A DNA stretch of 35,524 nt, taken from IMG/VR virus record IMGVR_UViG_3300017740_000025, positions 1 through 35,524 of that record. The stretch is one strand, 5' to 3'. Within the stretch, counting starts at the first letter, position 1. The number at the start of each line of letters is the position of its first letter. This DNA comes from a virus. Under the pieces are notes generated by a model that saw only the letters and a list, made by a program, of their open reading frames with translations, was not told the DNA's origin and did no database searches. Shown piece by piece: positions 24,175 through 32,874 of the stretch. The translations under genes and the position numbers were made by a program.

Positions 24175-25581
24175 TTACTGCAACAAGATGAAGTTATTTA
24201 CACCCATTGTGCAAAGCGCACGCTCTGACAAGAAGTGAGCCTCCATGTTGTCTTTATCAGTAGTCGCTGCACCACCTGCAGAACCAACAACCCAAGACTT
24301 ATATTTTCTGTCTTCAGTTGGCGATACTCGGTAGCGAACGTGTAGGAATGGACGCTTAGCGTTTTCTCCCATTACTTGATCATAAACAGTTGTAGTACCT
24401 GCTGGTACAACGATACCATCAATACCACCAACGTTACCACGAGTAGTAGCATCGTTTAGATATTTCCAGTCTGACTTGTAGAAGTCATACCCGATACGGA
24501 ATCCTGTAAATCCAAGATTTAACGCCATATCTTCGTCATTGTCAAACAAACCATAAGAAGCAGTTGATGCTCCTGAGTTGTTTTGAGCAGCTAAAACTTT
24601 GTCAATATCAAAAGAAGTAGAACGATTTACGAAAATAACATTTTCTTGAATCGAACCTTCTTTGTCAAGAACTTTAGCTAAAGCTTCAAGGTCATCACGA
24701 TCTGTGATTGTTCCAGAAGAAACGTTACCGTTGTTTTCTACTTCGAAGAAGAGACCTTTTGTTCCTTTGTAGCCTACATCTGTACCAGTAGTTAATGCTG
24801 CTACACCAGAACCTGTACCTGCAGGCTCACCTTCAATCATAGAAGTTTCTAGGTAGTCCTCAAAGCGTAAACGAGTTTCGCTTTCAGATTTCAAATACCA
24901 AAGGTAACCAGAAGCACCGTTTTCTGAGGTAACTTCTACCCAACCGATATGAGCCATTTCAGAACCTGAAACTTCATATTTATCTTTGATGATGATTGGG
25001 TTGTTTTCTTTAGAATCGAAGGCTGCTTCAAGAGATCCAGTCATGCCATCTGTCCCTTTTTGGAATTCAGAACCATAAACAAAGATTGTTACAGCATCGT
25101 TTGCTGCATACAATGCATCGCCACCTGAAGTTTTTTCAACTAGGCTAAAGTTTTGGTAAAGAGCAACATCAATACTATCTGCAGCAGATGCATCAGTAAT
25201 GAGGGCTTTTGCTTGAACGCCATTAGGTCCGTTAATGATAATAGTCTGGTTAGTACGGAAGCTGTGTCCTGTTACCGCAATGGTATCTGCGTCTGTAACA
25301 GTTCCTGAAGCTTGTACGTGTAGTCTTCCTTGCTCACTCCACTTAATTAAGTCAGAGCTAGAAGGGATCTCAGCGCCAACCATACGCAAGAAAGATGCTA
25401 CAGAACGGTTTCCGTAACGCTCAAATTCTTTCTCATATAGATCTGGTAAATATTGCTGAGCAAAGTCATAATCGCTATTAGAAAGGTAGTTATCATTGGA
25501 TAACGACTTCCCTGGAGCGGGTGTTAATGAAGTAGATCCTGCGACAGCTCCACTTCCATTAAAAGTAATAGATTGTGCCAT
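24175..25581 (-). CDS. Major capsid protein
   Basis: Main head shell subunit, presumably HK97-fold. The 468-aa product follows the acidic scaffold-like gene and precedes a strong terminator, the usual context. The N-terminus is Ser/Gly/Ala-rich, then comes YLPDLYEKEFERYGNRSVAS (about 45-64), a helix of the N-arm or E-loop region, and SSDLIKWSEQGRLH. Residues near 85-175 form a beta-rich insert (VTDADTIAVTGHSFRTNQTI) that could be a surface domain. The C-terminal half has DKVLAAQNNS, FTGFRIGYDFYKSDWKYLND and KRPFLHVRYRVSPTEDRKYK. Codon choice looks more regular than in neighbours (frequent GTA, GCT, ACT), consistent with high expression. The assignment rests on context and style rather than a database match. 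Confidence 0.8.
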   Translation of the reverse strand: MAQSITFNGSGAVAGSTSLTPAPGKSLSNDNYLSNSDYDFAQQYLPDLYEKEFERYGNRSVASFLRMVGAEIPSSSDLIKWSEQGRLHVQASGTVTDADTIAVTGHSFRTNQTIIINGPNGVQAKALITDASAADSIDVALYQNFSLVEKTSGGDALYAANDAVTIFVYGSEFQKGTDGMTGSLEAAFDSKENNPIIIKDKYEVSGSEMAHIGWVEVTSENGASGYLWYLKSESETRLRFEDYLETSMIEGEPAGTGSGVAALTTGTDVGYKGTKGLFFEVENNGNVSSGTITDRDDLEALAKVLDKEGSIQENVIFVNRSTSFDIDKVLAAQNNSGASTASYGLFDNDEDMALNLGFTGFRIGYDFYKSDWKYLNDATTRGNVGGIDGIVVPAGTTTVYDQVMGENAKRPFLHVRYRVSPTEDRKYKSWVVGSAGGAATTDKDNMEAHFLSERALCTMGVNNFILLQ

Positions 25582-25607
25582 TTTTTAATGTGTTTTAAGG
25601 TTTTTAA

Positions 25608-26765
25608 TTATCTTTTTTTTATCTTAAGTCCAGATCCAAACCCTTGGCTGCTATCTACAACCTTAAATTTAGATCCAGGTTTCGATGAATCAACGTTTGT
25701 GCGCACATTCATATCAATATTCTTTCCATCCTTGACCACTTCATTAACCGCATCGGCTTTACCTTGCTCATAAAAGAACTTAGCATAAGACTCTGGGTTC
25801 ATAGCCATGTGTAAAGATTGATGATATTTATTAGCGTCCTTCAAGAAACCTTTTTCATCCACAAAACGTTGTATGAAGTTGTTCAAATCTGATTGATTTT
25901 TGGCAACTTCGTTAACGCTTTTTGGCTTGTAGGTCACAGTTTTCTCGCCGAGATTATATTCAAAACCTTTGAATTTATCATTAAAAAAACTTGATGTCTT
26001 CTGCTCAAATATTTTTCTTTGCTCATTAGACAGTTTTTCTTGGTTTGCAGCCTCATCATTATATTGCTGGTAGAACTCAACAGCATTTTTAACATCGTCA
26101 GGAAAAGCATCCATACTTGACTCAAGTGGTGCTTTGTATTTTTCCTTTATATTGTTAAAATACTCTTTTGCTCTATGCAGCTCTTGCTTTTTCTCTAAAC
26201 TCTTCCTTTTCCTATCGCTTTCTGTATCGACATTTTCATCAACTTCATATTTTTCGTTGATTAGATAGCTAATATCATTGTCATCTAGCTCTGGGTTAGT
26301 TTGCATGTAGTACTCACGCAACAAAGCTTGATCTTCATACTCACTAACATCTTCGTTAGCTTTAACAAAATCCTTCAAACCACGATTGGTTTGTTCCTTG
26401 TATTGCAGGTACTTTTCAACTTCCTCTGGAAGGTCTAGTACTTCTTCATTATTTGAAAGAACGTCTTCTAATTCTTTTGCATTAATCTGATATCTATCTG
26501 TTAGATAATCATTTACAATGTCTTCTTTTTTGAGCTCCTGTGGCTTTCCTTCCTTTGGCTCTGTCTCAGTTGCTTCGGGCTGTTGTTCTTCTACAACCTC
26601 CTCTTCTTTTTGCTCAACTGTATTTTCTTCCTTCACATCAGCAACTTCCTCCTTTTGAGGCTCTGCTTCAGTTGTCTCTGGTTCTTGGACTTTTGCCTCC
26701 TCCTCTTTTACAGGAGGTTTAGACAAATCGACTTTAAAATCAACGTCCTGATTTACATCACTCAT
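25608..26765 (-). CDS. Capsid scaffolding-like protein
   Basis: Probable internal scaffold for procapsid assembly. The 385-aa protein has an extremely acidic, Glu/Pro/Val-rich N-terminal 100 residues (VKEEEAKVQEPETTEAEPQK as an example). A highly charged helical middle follows (about 190-290) with coiled-coil character. A short basic end, GLKIKKR, suits the helix or loop that contacts capsid protein. There are no Cys residues or enzyme motifs. It sits between portal and major capsid genes, the usual scaffold position. No protease gene is adjacent and I see no protease motif here. A promoter-like box lies upstream. Confidence 0.75.
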   Translation of the reverse strand: MSDVNQDVDFKVDLSKPPVKEEEAKVQEPETTEAEPQKEEVADVKEENTVEQKEEEVVEEQQPEATETEPKEGKPQELKKEDIVNDYLTDRYQINAKELEDVLSNNEEVLDLPEEVEKYLQYKEQTNRGLKDFVKANEDVSEYEDQALLREYYMQTNPELDDNDISYLINEKYEVDENVDTESDRKRKSLEKKQELHRAKEYFNNIKEKYKAPLESSMDAFPDDVKNAVEFYQQYNDEAANQEKLSNEQRKIFEQKTSSFFNDKFKGFEYNLGEKTVTYKPKSVNEVAKNQSDLNNFIQRFVDEKGFLKDANKYHQSLHMAMNPESYAKFFYEQGKADAVNEVVKDGKNIDMNVRTNVDSSKPGSKFKVVDSSQGFGSGLKIKKR

Positions 26766-26790
26766 AATAATATTATATTAAATTTTATGG

Positions 26791-26800
26791 TACAAAATTA
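26791..26800 (-). promoter_or_regulatory. Putative promoter -7 box for scaffold and capsid genes
   Basis: On the minus strand TAATTTTGTA matches the -7 consensus TAnnTTTG perfectly and shares the GTA extension with other boxes here. It lies in the AT-rich gap between portal stop and scaffold ATG, 25 nt before the start codon, behind a run of eight T residues. No TTG is found at 17-23 nt upstream. Confidence 0.4.
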
Positions 26801-26810
26801 TTAAAAAAAA

Positions 26811-29258
26811 CTATGCGTTTTCTTGACCCATCATATTTCTAAAGTTAGCTAAAACATCAGAGTTTTCACCTTCCTTTTCGAAATCAACAGGAGGCGTGTT
26901 ATCTTTGCGTTGTCTAATTAATTTACTCTGTTGAGAGGCTTGCTTGTCTGTTCTGTTATCTTTACGATTCTCTTTATACTCCTCTCTGCCCTTAAAAATA
27001 TTAGCTTCCGCTTGTTTTAGTTCTAGGTCGAATTGATGCTTAAGTTTTAACATCTCTGCGTCAAGTTGCTGTTTTGCTTGCATACGTTGCAACTCTAACT
27101 CCGCTTTCATTTGCTCCATCTGAGATTCAGATTGAGTTTTAAATTGTTCTTCCTGCATTCTTGATTGAGAAGCAGCTTGAGCAGATTGAGTATTTGATTG
27201 AGTCTGCATCTGGATGGCTGCTTGTTGCTTTTCCATCTCTTTCTTCTCTTTTCTTACCTTACGTATCTTCAGTAAACTGTTTGCAAGAGTAATATCTTTT
27301 ATGCTGCGAATATCAATAGCATCCTCTAAGCCTATCTGTCCTGATTGAATCGATTGCTGAATATTTTGCTCCAACATTTGTCTTTCTTCTTCATCAGGCT
27401 CAATTTCAATGAATATACCAAAGTCATGTAGATGAAGTGATTTTACTTCTTGAACAATTTCAAAATTATTTTTCCCTATCATCTTCGCAAAGTCTTCAGA
27501 GAAATCAGCATACTCTAGTATATCGGATATTCTGTAAGATATAGCTTCTGCAAGCCTTTTTGTTAGGAATATACCAGACTGAATAACGTGTCTTGTTGCT
27601 GTATTACTATTTAAGGCAGCTAGTTTTTGTAAACCTACAAGAGCATATTGATCAGGGTTGCTTCCGTCTCTCGCCTCATTGATGCCCGTTACAGCTCTAA
27701 TCATGTTGAGCTGGTAGTTGTACATATTAATAAGACTTGCGATCTTAGCATTTGATCCACTGCTAGTTAACTCTTGGATAGGAACTCGAGCGTTGTTAAA
27801 GTCACCGTCCTCCGTGTAACTTCTACCGATAACACTACCTGTTTGGAAATACATAGATAGGGCTTCAGAAGGGTTATAAGACGCCCCATTACCAAGGTCT
27901 ACACTATTTAAACCATCAGCATCAATAAACACACCATCTGGTATCATTTTCGCAACGACCTGTTGTAGTTTTAGGTGTGTTAATTGTATTTGGTCAGCAA
28001 AAGGGATCATTCTTTTGACTAAAGAATCTACATTACCTTTTGACATTTTTATGGCAGATGCAATATATGGGGGTAGAGCTTTTTGAAAAGCCGATTTTGG
28101 CCTAACCATATTACTCATTACTCCCCACTTTAATAAATGATTTGTTCCTAAAACAAGCACACCTTCATACCATACGTCTATCCTTCTTGCTACCCTTGTA
28201 AATCTAGCTTGTTCTGTCTTAGGAGGGTTAAAGTTACCGTCTTTTTTTAACGGCTTTTCGCCACCGTTTTGGTTTTGCTTAACCTTGTATACAACTTCAC
28301 GATCTGTTTTGTAGCAAAAGTAAAGAAGACTAACGTTAGATTTATCTAAACCACTCTGACTCTGAAGGTTCTGTGTGCTTCTGTAACCATCAAACCTACT
28401 TGCAAGTTTTGATATTTCCTCTATTTCTTCCTGTGTAAGACTTGGATTTATTTTTTTTATCTCTGTAACATGTACAGATTTTACCTCTCCGAAGTAATAA
28501 CAATCTCTAAAATTTGGGTCTTCAGTTGGTGAGTATACAAAATTTACAGGATCAACATACTCTAGACGAACACCGTGGTGAGGGTCAAAAGAGTGTTTCA
28601 TAGCTGAAATACCAAGAACAACATTATCTTCGTCTATTCTTCTTTTTAGCTCGTCGTATTCGTTAAGCTCTAAAATGGTTTTAATAGCTGCCTCTTCAGC
28701 AACCTCCACGCCTTGCTTATACTTAAGATCCATATACAGCCCTAATTCCTCATCAGTCTCTGGTATTTCTTCTTGTGGAAATAAAAATGCATCAACTCCT
28801 GTATTTTGCTTTATCATAGACAGCACAGGTTTTGCTGACATATCTGATTGCATATCCCTTTTAAACATCTCCCTTTTCATAGAAGACAAATCATCTACTG
28901 CTTCAACTTTAACATCTAATAGCCTATTAGATATGCCATTGACTACAACATCTACAAACTTAGGAATGATAGGGACGGGTGTCCAATCAAGGTTTAAATA
29001 AGAAAGATCGCCATTGACGGATAATTCGTTTTTGTACTTATCAACAGGCTGCTGCCCTCTAGCGTACAATCTTCTAGTTAAATATTCAGATCTTATTTCC
29101 CCATATATACTACTACCGTGGTCTCTTGCGAACCATTCGGACTCAATAGCATGCCCAACACGGAGACCATACTCATACGTATCCTTCTCTATGTCTGACA
29201 CAAATTGATTAGGAAAACCACTGCCTGAAATGAACTTCGGCTTATTTATCATAATCAC
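26811..29258 (-). CDS. Portal protein
   Basis: Dodecameric DNA gate of the head, placed right after the large terminase. The 815-aa length is large, like portals of crAss-like phages. The N-terminal region has EYLTRRLYARGQQPVDKYKN (about 59-78) and DWTPVPIIPKFVDVVVNGI, a motif style frequent in such portals. The central part has RRIDVWYEGVLVLGTNHLLKW. QLTHLKLQQVVAKMIPDGVF (about 430-450) and INEARDGSNPDQYALVGLQ fit the stem and clip region. From about 665 to 780 a Gln/Lys/Glu-rich coiled coil forms a long tail. The start shown is a GTG forming GTGA with the terminase stop; an ATG two codons in (29252), preceded by AGGTGA, is about equally likely. Confidence 0.85.
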   Translation of the reverse strand: MIMINKPKFISGSGFPNQFVSDIEKDTYEYGLRVGHAIESEWFARDHGSSIYGEIRSEYLTRRLYARGQQPVDKYKNELSVNGDLSYLNLDWTPVPIIPKFVDVVVNGISNRLLDVKVEAVDDLSSMKREMFKRDMQSDMSAKPVLSMIKQNTGVDAFLFPQEEIPETDEELGLYMDLKYKQGVEVAEEAAIKTILELNEYDELKRRIDEDNVVLGISAMKHSFDPHHGVRLEYVDPVNFVYSPTEDPNFRDCYYFGEVKSVHVTEIKKINPSLTQEEIEEISKLASRFDGYRSTQNLQSQSGLDKSNVSLLYFCYKTDREVVYKVKQNQNGGEKPLKKDGNFNPPKTEQARFTRVARRIDVWYEGVLVLGTNHLLKWGVMSNMVRPKSAFQKALPPYIASAIKMSKGNVDSLVKRMIPFADQIQLTHLKLQQVVAKMIPDGVFIDADGLNSVDLGNGASYNPSEALSMYFQTGSVIGRSYTEDGDFNNARVPIQELTSSGSNAKIASLINMYNYQLNMIRAVTGINEARDGSNPDQYALVGLQKLAALNSNTATRHVIQSGIFLTKRLAEAISYRISDILEYADFSEDFAKMIGKNNFEIVQEVKSLHLHDFGIFIEIEPDEEERQMLEQNIQQSIQSGQIGLEDAIDIRSIKDITLANSLLKIRKVRKEKKEMEKQQAAIQMQTQSNTQSAQAASQSRMQEEQFKTQSESQMEQMKAELELQRMQAKQQLDAEMLKLKHQFDLELKQAEANIFKGREEYKENRKDNRTDKQASQQSKLIRQRKDNTPPVDFEKEGENSDVLANFRNMMGQENA

Positions 29259-31507
29259 CTAATAATTTCACTAACAAAACCTTTGTTACTGTATTTTGCA
29301 AAGTTAAGATTTATTTGATTACGTTTTTCTTGTCTGTTATTCTTTGTCGTTTGATTTGCCATAATCGCAAAACCCGAACTTACTGTGGCATCAAACCTGG
29401 TTCTGTTATTTATATCATAGTTTGCCCAATCCAACAAAGTTCTATTAAAAAACATATTTCCACAACTTCCAAAGTCCGTATCTCTTTCGTCTTTTATCAC
29501 ACCAACATGAGTTTGAATAAAGCTTTCTATACCTTCTGCATGTACAGAAATTACGGATTGAGATGAAGGTATGCCACCGAGCTCTTTTTCTGCTCTTGAC
29601 AGTATGTTTTTATGTTTATCTGGTCTATTTATAGAAAAAGGCCTGTAACCCCTGTCCTTGAGATAATATAGTAATCTAGGTTTGTTGTTTTCGACAAGAA
29701 TTGGCATGCCATAAAAATGTAAAGCCATTAACACATCTTCATAAAATATCTCTGCTGTTGGAGGTCTGGATATGTATTCTAGGAAAAACATATTAGTTGG
29801 AGCGTCATCCATGTGAAATTTAGTCATTCCATGCAAAGATCCTTTTGATCCACCACCACCAACTGTTCCCGATATATCATATGAGTCACAACCAAAGGCT
29901 CCTATATGAGCGTTACCAGGGAACTTACGTCCGTTTCTTTCCTCTACATTGTTCATCATTTCTTTGGATGGTATCCAACTTAAAAAAAACCGACCTTTTC
30001 TATCAGGAGAAAACACAACTTCTGTATCCCTTTGACCATTCTTCCAGTAAAAGTTTCCCCTACTTACACTTGATTTGATAGCAAATGAATCGTTGTAATC
30101 TATCTGCTCATATATTCTTGTCAAATTAAATAAGGTGTTCTTTGACTCGTCTCTAAACGCATGTGACTCAGTACGTGGGAATTGACGGTAAAATTCATTT
30201 AATGCATCTGGATCATTTTTGAGACTATCCACTTCGTTTTGCCAATATTGTAATGCGCTTTGGTGAATGTCATCACCATTTACGCTGGTTATTGGCGAAT
30301 CTGGTGTCTCTAAAACAGGTTGCCCATACTTATCTATAAACCCCTCCATGTTCCACTCCATAGGAATAAACAAGCTATACATGCCACTTTTGGTTTGTCC
30401 GTTTGAGTTGCGTGTTGTGGGGTCAGAGTCATAAAACAGTTTTTTAAAGTTGTTTCCACCTTTATCTAAAGCATTACTTGTTGATCCCATCATGCACTTA
30501 CCGATAACCCTACTACCAAGCCTCAAACATGTTTTGGTAACCCTCCAATTGTTTAGTATGTTATCTGGCTTTTCCCACTTACCACTTTCATCGTGAACAA
30601 GAAGTGCAAGTTTTTCACCATCGTAACTGTTGTCCCCTGTATTCTTCCAATCTATTGTGGTATCTAGTCCCTGTAAGTCACTAATAATGTTTGTGTTAGC
30701 TATTGATTTTCTTGTGAGTTTTGATGCAGGAACTCTATAGGCTAACTCAGACTTCGGCCTATCCATACCATCCTGAATTGGTTTGAAAAAAAATGGGTAG
30801 TTAACAGATATAGGTACAACTTTATCTGTAAACATTTTTTTTGCATCAGCACCCGTCTTTGACAATATCCCAAACCTAGCATCTGATGTTATGGTGGCTT
30901 GATTGACGGCTTCAGCTGATGACATAAATGAAAACCCAGATCTCCTGTTCTTTAAGTAACACATTCCATAACACCTAGAATCTGCTTTACACGCTTCCCA
31001 GAATATAAAAAATATTCTATTTGACTCCCTGTACTCCGGCTTACCTATATCAATTTTAGTCCATTGTAGGTACATATAATGACTCCCTGTAATGTACGTT
31101 GGCGTTCCTTTGTTGTAAAACCAATAACCATTCTCTCTGTAGTTAAACACCTTTTCGATATAAGGAACCCATGTTTCTTTGAAATCACGGGGCATTTCAT
31201 TCCACTGAAATATGGTCTGTAATGGGCGTAGTTGTTTCGGATACTCAGATGCTTCCCAGAACTGATCTTTCCGTTTAACTGCCCTTTTATGAATATCTGC
31301 AGGTTTTTTTGGAAGAGCTATGTTTAAATGATTAATTCTGACTACATCTCCTATCGTACCATCTTTGGATATAACTACAGCATCTATATCAGGATTGTAT
31401 CCATAACGGAACCCCTTTTTTTTGTTTGTGTCATCTAAGATCTTTTTTGGTATAAAGTCCTTTAGTACAACACCTAAATTATTTAGATCTTCGTTCTGCA
31501 AAACCAC
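29255..31507 (-). CDS. Terminase large subunit
   Basis: ATP-driven DNA packaging motor and nuclease. The 750-aa product is long for TerL, as in crAss-like and related phages. The ATPase has a divergent P-loop region (KNRRSGFSFMSS, about 184-195) and a clear Walker B with catalytic Glu, ALLVHDE, with Asp306 and Glu307. The motif GSTSNALDKGG follows as coupling motif. The C-terminal RNase H-like nuclease shows FGCDSYD with Asp541, an acidic Glu in PILVENN, and TRFDATVSSG with Asp706. The first codon is probably the GTG at 31507, overlapping the upstream gene by 29 nt; a TTG two codons later is possible. It is followed by the portal gene with a 4-nt overlap. Confidence 0.9.
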   Translation of the reverse strand: MVLQNEDLNNLGVVLKDFIPKKILDDTNKKKGFRYGYNPDIDAVVISKDGTIGDVVRINHLNIALPKKPADIHKRAVKRKDQFWEASEYPKQLRPLQTIFQWNEMPRDFKETWVPYIEKVFNYRENGYWFYNKGTPTYITGSHYMYLQWTKIDIGKPEYRESNRIFFIFWEACKADSRCYGMCYLKNRRSGFSFMSSAEAVNQATITSDARFGILSKTGADAKKMFTDKVVPISVNYPFFFKPIQDGMDRPKSELAYRVPASKLTRKSIANTNIISDLQGLDTTIDWKNTGDNSYDGEKLALLVHDESGKWEKPDNILNNWRVTKTCLRLGSRVIGKCMMGSTSNALDKGGNNFKKLFYDSDPTTRNSNGQTKSGMYSLFIPMEWNMEGFIDKYGQPVLETPDSPITSVNGDDIHQSALQYWQNEVDSLKNDPDALNEFYRQFPRTESHAFRDESKNTLFNLTRIYEQIDYNDSFAIKSSVSRGNFYWKNGQRDTEVVFSPDRKGRFFLSWIPSKEMMNNVEERNGRKFPGNAHIGAFGCDSYDISGTVGGGGSKGSLHGMTKFHMDDAPTNMFFLEYISRPPTAEIFYEDVLMALHFYGMPILVENNKPRLLYYLKDRGYRPFSINRPDKHKNILSRAEKELGGIPSSQSVISVHAEGIESFIQTHVGVIKDERDTDFGSCGNMFFNRTLLDWANYDINNRTRFDATVSSGFAIMANQTTKNNRQEKRNQINLNFAKYSNKGFVSEIIR

Positions 31508-31757
31508 CTGTTAAATTTGTTTTTTCCTCTTCTGGATTCTCTATCAAGTTCTTTTCGTTCTCAATTCTGTTAAGTATTTCAAAAGCATCGAATATCGCTA
31601 GTTTTTTTGTAGCTGCAGCATTTTTTAACCTATCTGCAGCGAGCTCATCATCTGGATCTGGTTTTATGATCTCCTCTTCCGCAACCTTTATGAGCTGGTT
31701 GACAGCTTCATGCCCAGCCTTTATGATTCTTTCTTTTATTTCATTTACATCTTTCAT
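31479..31757 (-). CDS. Putative terminase small subunit, 92 aa
   Basis: Small helical protein immediately upstream of and overlapping the large terminase gene, the usual place of TerS, which recognises DNA for packaging. It contains MKDVNEIKERIIKAGHEAVN at the start, an acidic DPDDELAADRL, then KNAAATKKLAIFDAFEILNR, likely a long oligomerisation helix. No helix-turn-helix is evident. I chose the ATG at 31757 because it overlaps the GroES-like stop as ATGA; an upstream Met (31769) would give four more residues. The function is inferred from position and size. Confidence 0.55.
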   Translation of the reverse strand: MKDVNEIKERIIKAGHEAVNQLIKVAEEEIIKPDPDDELAADRLKNAAATKKLAIFDAFEILNRIENEKNLIENPEEEKTNLTGGFAERRSK

Positions 31758-32308
31758 AGCAAGGCACATATATCGTTAGTTCTCATACGGTACAAAACAG
31801 TGTCGTTTATAGTAAACTCATACTCACTGTTTTTAGTAAAGTTTACTTTATCGCCTAATTTAACACCAAGGTCGTTTAGGTAATCATTATCGTATACAAC
31901 ATACCCGGTGTTGAGCTCTGTACCCTCCTCATAAAGATAAGAATTTTCTTTATCTATTGGCTGGACAAAGCAATAATTGCCAACTGACTTCCACTCTTTT
32001 CCGTCATTGTAAAGATAAAACTGATATTCATCTATAAAATACATACCATCTTTGAAGTAGTTGGGCGATTTCTTTGCCCTACCTTTCATGTCGTAGTATA
32101 TCCTGAATATATTGTGATGTACGACTATTATGTCGCCAGACTTGACTTTTGTACTCCTGCTTGGAGCATAAACAACTTCCGCAAGTCTATTTACATGCTT
32201 ATGATCCTCAACCGTAGAGTTGACTATGATCTTTTGCCCTGATATCTCCACCTCATTATTGTATTCGTCGCCTAACGGCTTGATAATGAAGTAGTAAGGA
32301 GATTTCAT
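31754..32308 (-). CDS. Tandem GroES-like co-chaperonin
   Basis: Probable phage co-chaperonin acting with the host GroEL to fold capsid protein, in the manner of T4 gp31. The 184-aa protein seems to hold two GroES-like barrels. The first runs about 5-68, with IIKPLGDEY and then VKSGDIIVVHHN (55-66). The second runs 113-184, with CFVQPIDKE, a GYVVYDN strand, GVKLGDKVNF (147-156-like) and YRMRTNDICALL at the very end. The pattern V-K-x-G-D-x-V followed by a terminal D-I-x-A-x-L is the GroES signature. A connecting part (about 70-112) with YYDMKGRAKKSPNYF may be the mobile loop or a linker. It stands just before the packaging and capsid genes. GroES homology is from pattern recognition. Confidence 0.65.
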   Translation of the reverse strand: MKSPYYFIIKPLGDEYNNEVEISGQKIIVNSTVEDHKHVNRLAEVVYAPSRSTKVKSGDIIVVHHNIFRIYYDMKGRAKKSPNYFKDGMYFIDEYQFYLYNDGKEWKSVGNYCFVQPIDKENSYLYEEGTELNTGYVVYDNDYLNDLGVKLGDKVNFTKNSEYEFTINDTVLYRMRTNDICALL

Positions 32309-32309
32309 C

Positions 32310-32534
32310 CTAAAAGTTTATATTGTACTCAACAGATACAGGTATGTTTTTATTGAACTCTTTCCATAAAAAAACTTCGTTGTTCTTTTCTACATATACA
32401 CGGAAAGAGATTTTGTCCTCATCAAAGTCAATGAGGTGTATGGTATAAGCGCCATTCAAAACATCTTGGTTAACGATGTAATGCATGGCGCTGCCCTTGT
32501 AATCAGACCCTATGGATATTTTACGAATTTCCAT
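32310..32534 (-). CDS. Small hypothetical protein, 74 aa
   Basis: Unrecognised beta-rich protein. It begins MEIRKISIGSDYKGSAMHYIV and contains alternating strands (AYTIHLIDFDEDKISFRVYV). A longer version starting nine residues upstream overlaps the preceding gene by 41 nt; I prefer the ATG at 32534, which overlaps by 14 nt and begins with a conserved-looking strand. It ends two bases before the GroES-like gene starts. The context places it in the fibre-to-packaging portion of the leftward operon, and nothing shows a specific role. Confidence 0.65.
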   Translation of the reverse strand: MEIRKISIGSDYKGSAMHYIVNQDVLNGAYTIHLIDFDEDKISFRVYVEKNNEVFLWKEFNKNIPVSVEYNINF

Positions 32535-32787
32535 TGTCTGGAGCACCCAAATGAAGCTCACCCGCTTCTAGGTCGATAGAGCCCTGTCCGTGCTCTTTCT
32601 CTAATTCATTTAACTTTCCTTGGAGTTGCTGACCAAGATCAACCATTCTGTTTTGCAAAATGTGTTGCTGTGTAGACAGTGCGCCAATATCAAGCTGTGT
32701 GTTGGATTGTTCTGTTCTTAGCTGTTTTAGTTCTTCAACAACTGAATCATCAAGTTTTACCACTTCTGGTTTTTTACTTTTTGCCAT
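32521..32787 (-). CDS. Small coiled-coil protein, 88 aa
   Basis: Helical protein with a heptad-like central region (about 15-65, SVVEELKQLRTEQSNTQLD then NRMVDLGQQLQGKLNELEKE). Short Lys-rich N-terminal and Gly/Asp-rich C-terminal tails flank it. This suggests an oligomeric coiled coil, as in small phage proteins found near tail-fibre genes, but I cannot name the family. A promoter-like TATATTTGTA box lies 18 nt upstream of its ATG, so it may head the transcription unit running through terminase and portal. Confidence 0.7.
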   Translation of the reverse strand: MAKSKKPEVVKLDDSVVEELKQLRTEQSNTQLDIGALSTQQHILQNRMVDLGQQLQGKLNELEKEHGQGSIDLEAGELHLGAPDNGNS

Positions 32788-32805
32788 TTTACTAAATTAT
32801 ATTTT

Positions 32806-32815
32806 TACAAATATA
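32806..32815 (-). promoter_or_regulatory. Putative promoter -7 box for the packaging genes
   Basis: TATATTTGTA on the minus strand is identical to the box at 15421-15412 and matches TAnnTTTG perfectly. It lies in an 87-nt gap, 18 nt before the ATG at 32787. The upstream -33 element is poor (only TTC at 22 nt). Confidence 0.4.
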
Positions 32816-32874
32816 CTAATTTTTTTTGCTCACCACGGAACATCTTCTATAGCACAATTAATTGTGGTTAATGG

